Source: Azorhizobium caulinodans ORS 571
GTDB lineage: Bacteria; Pseudomonadota; Alphaproteobacteria; Rhizobiales; Xanthobacteraceae
Direction of reading: 5' to 3'
Assembly (NCBI RefSeq): GCF_000010525.1
Contig: NC_009937.1
Span: 873,501 to 937,500, forward strand
DNA: 64,000 nt
Positions within the stretch are counted from its first letter, which is position 1, and every line of letters begins with the position of its first letter. The notes under the pieces were generated by a model that had not been told where the DNA came from, made no database searches, and worked only from the letters and a program-made list of their open reading frames with translations. Made by a program: the position numbers and the translations under genes. This document shows, in pieces, positions 61,280 to 64,000 of this stretch.

Positions 61280-62383
61280 TCAGACCTCACGACCTTTCGA
61301 GGCTCGCCGGCCTTCTTCCATCAAGCCTCCCTGTCCGTCAAGACCGGCCTTGCGGCCACGCTTGGCGAGTTCGGCCTCCTCCGGCGTAAGGAACTCAAGA
61401 TACATCTCGGTTGTCTTCACTGAGGAATGCCGCAGATGCTCCTTCAGGGTGTAGATGTCGCCGCCGCTCCGGAGGAACTCGACGGCGTAGAGGTGGCGCA
61501 TGTCGTGGAACCGAAATCCACGGAATTCCATGCCCGCTTTCTGTGCCGCCTTCTGTGCCGCCCGCCGTGCGCGGGAGAAAATGAAGGCGGCCTTCGTGAT
61601 GGGCTTGCCGGCGTGATGGAAGATGTGGGGGCAGGCCAGGGAGACGGGCTGGCGGGAGAAGATCGCCGCCGCCTCGGCTGACAGGCTGATCGTGCGCTGC
61701 TTGTTCCCCTTGCCGCGGACGAGCAGGCTGGAGTTGGCCGCGTTGAAATGGCGCCGCTCGGCTCGCGCCAGTTCGTCCTGCCGCATTCCCGTCGCCCGGG
61801 CAGCCCGCAGCATCTCGGCATGCCCTTCCTGAAGTCGGCTGAGCACAAACGCGTAATCGCCGTCGTCGGGCAGCATGATCGGATCGCGGTGCTCCTTCAG
61901 CCGGCGCATCTTGTCGAGAGCGGGGTTGCCGTCCCGCCATCCCTCATCCTCGGAGAAGTCGAGGAGGGAGGAAATCGCCTGGAGGTCACGCCGGATCGTC
62001 GCGTTGGTCACGCCTTCCGCACGCCGCGCCGCCACGAACCGATTGATGGCGTCCTTGTCTATGTCGGCAATGGGCAGCGTGCTGAAGTGTCGGCCGGCGA
62101 TCGAGAGCGAATCCGCGTAGCGTTTCACCGTTCGAGGTGATCCGACCTGGCGGGGGATGAATGAGGCCCAGGCCGTAACGGCATCGTCCCAGAGCACCCG
62201 TGTCTCGCCGAAGCGGGTCGCGCCGACGGCCTTTTCCCGCATTTCGGCTACGCGCCGCGCCGCAACCTTCGCAGAGCCTGTTCGGAGGCTTTCACGGATT
62301 TCGCGACCTGCAACGGTAAATCGTGCCCATAGCGTGTCGCCACGCCAGTAGGTGTGCTTCGGTGCCTTGGGTTTTGGGGGCAT
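61280..62383 (-). CDS. Tyrosine recombinase / phage-type integrase
   Basis: This 367-aa integrase inserts and excises the element by site-specific recombination. It has an N-terminal SAM-like core-binding domain (about 75-165, VKRYADSLSIAGRHFSTLPI). In the C-terminal catalytic domain Arg lies in ATGMRQDELARAE, Lys in VRGKGNKQRT, the H-x-x-R box in FHDMRHLYA, His in HLRHSS and the nucleophile Tyr in TTEMYLEFL. ATG at 62383 starts MPPKPKAPKHTYW; an upstream in-frame start lies inside the HTH gene. It is read toward tRNA-Thr, ending 94 bases from it. It overlaps the excisionase-like gene by 136 bases in another frame. Confidence 0.93.
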   Translation of the reverse strand: MPPKPKAPKHTYWRGDTLWARFTVAGREIRESLRTGSAKVAARRVAEMREKAVGATRFGETRVLWDDAVTAWASFIPRQVGSPRTVKRYADSLSIAGRHFSTLPIADIDKDAINRFVAARRAEGVTNATIRRDLQAISSLLDFSEDEGWRDGNPALDKMRRLKEHRDPIMLPDDGDYAFVLSRLQEGHAEMLRAARATGMRQDELARAERRHFNAANSSLLVRGKGNKQRTISLSAEAAAIFSRQPVSLACPHIFHHAGKPITKAAFIFSRARRAAQKAAQKAGMEFRGFRFHDMRHLYAVEFLRSGGDIYTLKEHLRHSSVKTTEMYLEFLTPEEAELAKRGRKAGLDGQGGLMEEGRRASKGREV

Positions 62384-62568
62384 GTTGTGCGCTCCTTGAT
62401 CCAGCTGCGAAGCGCGGCTTCGTCGAAGGTCCACAGGCCGCCGATCTTGGCGGCCCCTGGTAACTCGCCGCGCGCTGCCAAGGCTTGCACGGTCCTCGTC
62501 TCGACGCCAAGGATCGCCGCGGCATGTGGAGCACGGATCCGTTCGGGAGCGAATACAGGTCGCTTCAC
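62248..62568 (-). CDS. Excisionase-like helix-turn-helix protein
   Basis: This 106-aa protein carries a MerR/Xis-type winged HTH at about residues 12-60 (APHAAAILGVETRTVQALAA, then GELPGAAKIGGLWTFDEAAL). Such proteins direct recombination toward excision. The start is GTG at 62568, seven bases after GGAGG, overlapping the stop of the 57-aa gene (GTGA). The C-terminal 45 residues lie within the integrase coding region in another frame and are low in recognisable structure. The GTGA coupling and long overlap tie its expression tightly to the integrase. Confidence 0.78.
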   Translation of the reverse strand: MKRPVFAPERIRAPHAAAILGVETRTVQALAARGELPGAAKIGGLWTFDEAALRSWIKERTTCPQNPRHRSTPTGVATRYGHDLPLQVAKSVKASEQALRRLRRGA

Positions 62569-62738
62569 AAGGGGCCCTCCGGCCTGTCGGCCAGCATCTT
62601 CTTAAGCTTGGCCACTTTCAGGCGGAGGGCTTCGATCTCTGCGATCGCCTCGACCAGGGTGTCGTGCTCGCGTCCTTCGCCGAAGCAGCGAAGGAAGTCG
62701 GCCGTGAATACCCGTAGCCTTTCGACGACATCGTCCAT
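62565..62738 (-). CDS. Small helical protein upstream of the excisionase-like gene (57 aa)
   Basis: ATG at 62738 opens MDDVVERLRVFTADFLRCFG and the frame closes with TGA inside the start codon of the HTH gene (GTGA). The middle is a probable coiled coil (LVEAIAEIEALRLKVAKLKK). It is acidic and then basic, soluble, with one Cys. No family is recognised; coiled-coil mini-proteins of this size are frequent beside prophage integrases. It follows the 180-aa gene by 28 bases and is probably in one operon. Confidence 0.6.
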   Translation of the reverse strand: MDDVVERLRVFTADFLRCFGEGREHDTLVEAIAEIEALRLKVAKLKKMLADRPEGPL

Positions 62739-62766
62739 CTCACGGCCTTTCTCGTCGGGAACGCGG

Positions 62767-63309
62767 CTACTCGGCAGCGACGAGGGTCATCGCCGGCGTC
62801 ATCTGCGACCGGATGAATGAGCTCAGGCTCTGAGCAAAGGCCGACATCTCCTGCTGGTCCATTGCCATATGCTTGAAGCCCATGTCTTCCTCGAGCAGGT
62901 TCAGCAATGCCAGAGCGCCCGAGGCCGAAGTGGGCGAGGTGTTGATGGCGTCCCAGAGCGCGTCTTGGAATTTTTCGCACGCGCGGTGCACTGTGCGGAC
63001 GGAGGATATCCATTCCGGAGCGTCGGTTTTTACGATCTTCCGCTCCCAATAGGTGATCTCAGATTTGCAGAGCTCATCGGGAAGTTCTCGCTCCAGGTGT
63101 CCCTGGACCTTGAGGGCGTCATTAAACGCCGCGTAACGCTTGCGGACCAGTTCGATCGCCCGGATGGCAGGGTCCTGAGGCAGTCGCCCACGGCCGGTTG
63201 CGGACTGAGAACTGCGCGAGCGAGCCGTCTGCTTGAAGGGATCCGCCTCCGTGTTCAGGTGCTCGGCGTCGCTCTGGCTGTCGGAAAGGGTGGTGGTCGC
63301 GATGTCCAT
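62767..63309 (-). CDS. Element-encoded protein of unknown function (180 aa)
   Basis: This is a soluble, mainly helical protein. A disordered start (residues 1-45, rich in Ser, Asp, Thr and with RSRSSQSATGRG) precedes a helical part (PAIRAIELVRKRYAAFNDAL, ITYWERKI, FQDALWDAINTSP, LNLLEEDMGFKHMAMDQQEM). No known domain is seen. ATG at 63309 follows GGAGGACGTC. It is the first gene under the operator-embedded promoter at 63339-63367, so it is predicted to be silenced by the upstream repressor and expressed on induction. Possibly an early regulatory gene of the element. Confidence 0.7.
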   Translation of the reverse strand: MDIATTTLSDSQSDAEHLNTEADPFKQTARSRSSQSATGRGRLPQDPAIRAIELVRKRYAAFNDALKVQGHLERELPDELCKSEITYWERKIVKTDAPEWISSVRTVHRACEKFQDALWDAINTSPTSASGALALLNLLEEDMGFKHMAMDQQEMSAFAQSLSSFIRSQMTPAMTLVAAE

Positions 63310-63338
63310 GACGTCCTCCGTCGGGTTGGGACGGAGAT

Positions 63339-63367
63339 ACCATATTCGTATTCGAATATATGCGCAA
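63339..63367 (-). promoter_or_regulatory. Repressible promoter with palindromic operator in its spacer
   Basis: On minus, TTGCGC (63367-63362), a 17-base spacer and TATGGT (63344-63339). The spacer contains the inverted repeat ATATTCG-TATT-CGAATAT (63342-63359, 18 bases), which also covers the start of the -10. A repressor bound there would block transcription of the 180-aa gene and everything behind it. Confidence 0.65.
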
Positions 63368-63381
63368 CGAGATTCCTGGCG

Positions 63382-64000
63382 CTAATCGACCGATGCATAG
63401 GTAAGGCGGTCGCCATCAATCTCATAGCGCAGAGTGGCAATTACCAAGCCTAAGATTTCAAAATCCGGGCCATTTATGCAGCCTATGTTAATATTAATAG
63501 GGCGCATTGCAGATCCAGTCTCATTGCCCAAATGCATAAGTCCAGCCGTTTTCTCGTCGTACTCAAAGTATCTCTTCAGTGTTACTTCATAAAGATGGCC
63601 AATTTTATTAGATACAACAACCACATCACCGTTCTGAAGCGGGATTTTCTGGGGTCGAAAACCTTGCGGTACGTCATCTGGATCCGCTTCACGCGCTGCG
63701 ATCACGTAACTCCCAGGCGGCCAGTTCGTCCAAATTTCCTCGCCACGAACGATCCAGCCCGATAATTCGAGTGGCCCCCAGATAGGAGGTGTTGGCAGCA
63801 TAAGGTCGAAATGCTGCTCTTCGTCCCACTCCGGTGCCTCCACGCCATATCCGCTTTGGATGCTGCCGACGACCCGGACTGCGCGAAGGCCTCCCTGTCG
63901 CTTCTGGTTGTGGTCAGTTCCAGAGAACAGGCTAAATGACGGCAGGCCGGCCAACTCTGCGATCTTGAGCAGAGCTGTGGTGCGCGGTTGTTCCTTGGCG
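63382..64000 (-). CDS. LexA/S24-fold phage-type repressor (N-terminus beyond window), catalytic Ser apparently replaced
   Basis: The frame is open to the right edge, so the N-terminal DNA-binding part is missing. The 206 visible codons match the C-terminal half of a phage CI/LexA-like repressor: a strand-rich core with GWIVRGEEIWTNWPPGSYVI (aligned to the V-GDSM-P--GD-V segment), LQNGDVVVVSN, YEVTLKRYFEYD (Lys at the catalytic position), a late ETGSAMRPININ and ILGLVIATLRYE. The usual Ser of GDSM is Glu (GEEI), so autocleavage would not work. It lies just upstream of the operator at 63342. I place it as the element's lysogeny-type repressor; S24 membership rests on this motif alignment. Confidence 0.6.
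   Translation of the reverse strand, partial: AKEQPRTTALLKIAELAGLPSFSLFSGTDHNQKRQGGLRAVRVVGSIQSGYGVEAPEWDEEQHFDLMLPTPPIWGPLELSGWIVRGEEIWTNWPPGSYVIAAREADPDDVPQGFRPQKIPLQNGDVVVVSNKIGHLYEVTLKRYFEYDEKTAGLMHLGNETGSAMRPININIGCINGPDFEILGLVIATLRYEIDGDRLTYASVD

Larger units (their letters stand above)
61187..64000. mobile_element. Left end of an integrative element next to tRNA-Thr (continues beyond window)
   Basis: A block of minus-strand genes (repressor, 180-aa unknown, 57-aa unknown, excisionase-like HTH, tyrosine integrase) begins right beside a tRNA gene. A/T content rises toward 63300-63960, unlike the rest of the window. These are the hallmarks of a prophage or genomic island end. No direct repeat could be found because the other end lies outside. 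Confidence 0.75.

Overview
The window is uniformly GC-rich, with strongly G/C-biased third codon positions. Gene content points to a metabolically versatile alphaproteobacterium of the Hyphomicrobiales: stacked ABC importers, a membrane urate oxidase with a cytochrome c tail, a rhizobial-type cysteine-rich secreted protein, a DUF982-like protein and EcfG-type stress promoters. I suspect the Azorhizobium/Xanthobacter/Starkeya neighbourhood, but this is inference without a database search.

Layout. 1-7064 (minus): peptide/nickel-type ABC importer with two tandem paralogous binding proteins; the last ATPase gene runs off the left edge. 7347-8912: small envelope proteins (membrane protein, cysteine-rich repeat protein, OmpA-like protein) ending in a clear terminator. 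8967-14925 (plus): LacI regulator with its own operator, a binding protein, two permeases, an ATPase and a GpdQ-like phosphodiesterase, probably a phosphodiester scavenging operon. 14936-23421: purine/urate degradation, with allantoate amidohydrolase, an allantoinase-OHCU decarboxylase fusion and hydroxyisourate hydrolase on minus; urate/xanthine permease, cytochrome-linked urate oxidase and an M20 hydrolase on plus; and a LysR regulator. 23538-25595: chemoreceptor. 25888-32514: housekeeping genes (truA-fmt-def on minus; rmuC, mutM, a lipid A-type acyltransferase and an enoyl-CoA hydratase on plus), with possibly leaderless divergent promoters at def/rmuC. 32624-35807: tRNA-Leu(CAG), two small membrane proteins, a type II NADH dehydrogenase and a YitT-like protein. 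35879-45282: second peptide ABC importer followed in the same direction by two M20 peptidases, with a divergent LysR gene. 45565-52196: Lrp regulator and a six-gene operon with a lysine 6-dehydrogenase-like enzyme, a polar amino acid importer, an enolase-superfamily racemase-like enzyme and a FAD D-amino acid dehydrogenase. 52519-56751: chemoreceptor, then lldR-lldD with a promoter framed by two matching operators. 57269-60950: stress-type cluster (SDR, zinc alcohol dehydrogenase, small unknowns) with EcfG-like promoters. 61112-64000: tRNA-Thr(TGT) and one end of an integrated element (integrase, excisionase-like HTH, small genes, LexA-fold repressor) running off the right edge.

A family of GC-rich palindromic repeats occurs four times as inverted pairs, three of them in gaps between co-directional transport or peptidase genes. 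The most original material is the lysine/D-amino acid operon, the phosphodiester operon, the dual-operator lldR promoter, the EcfG-like cluster and the element with its operator-embedded promoter. I found no CRISPR array, rRNA, complete insertion sequence or recognisable defence system.
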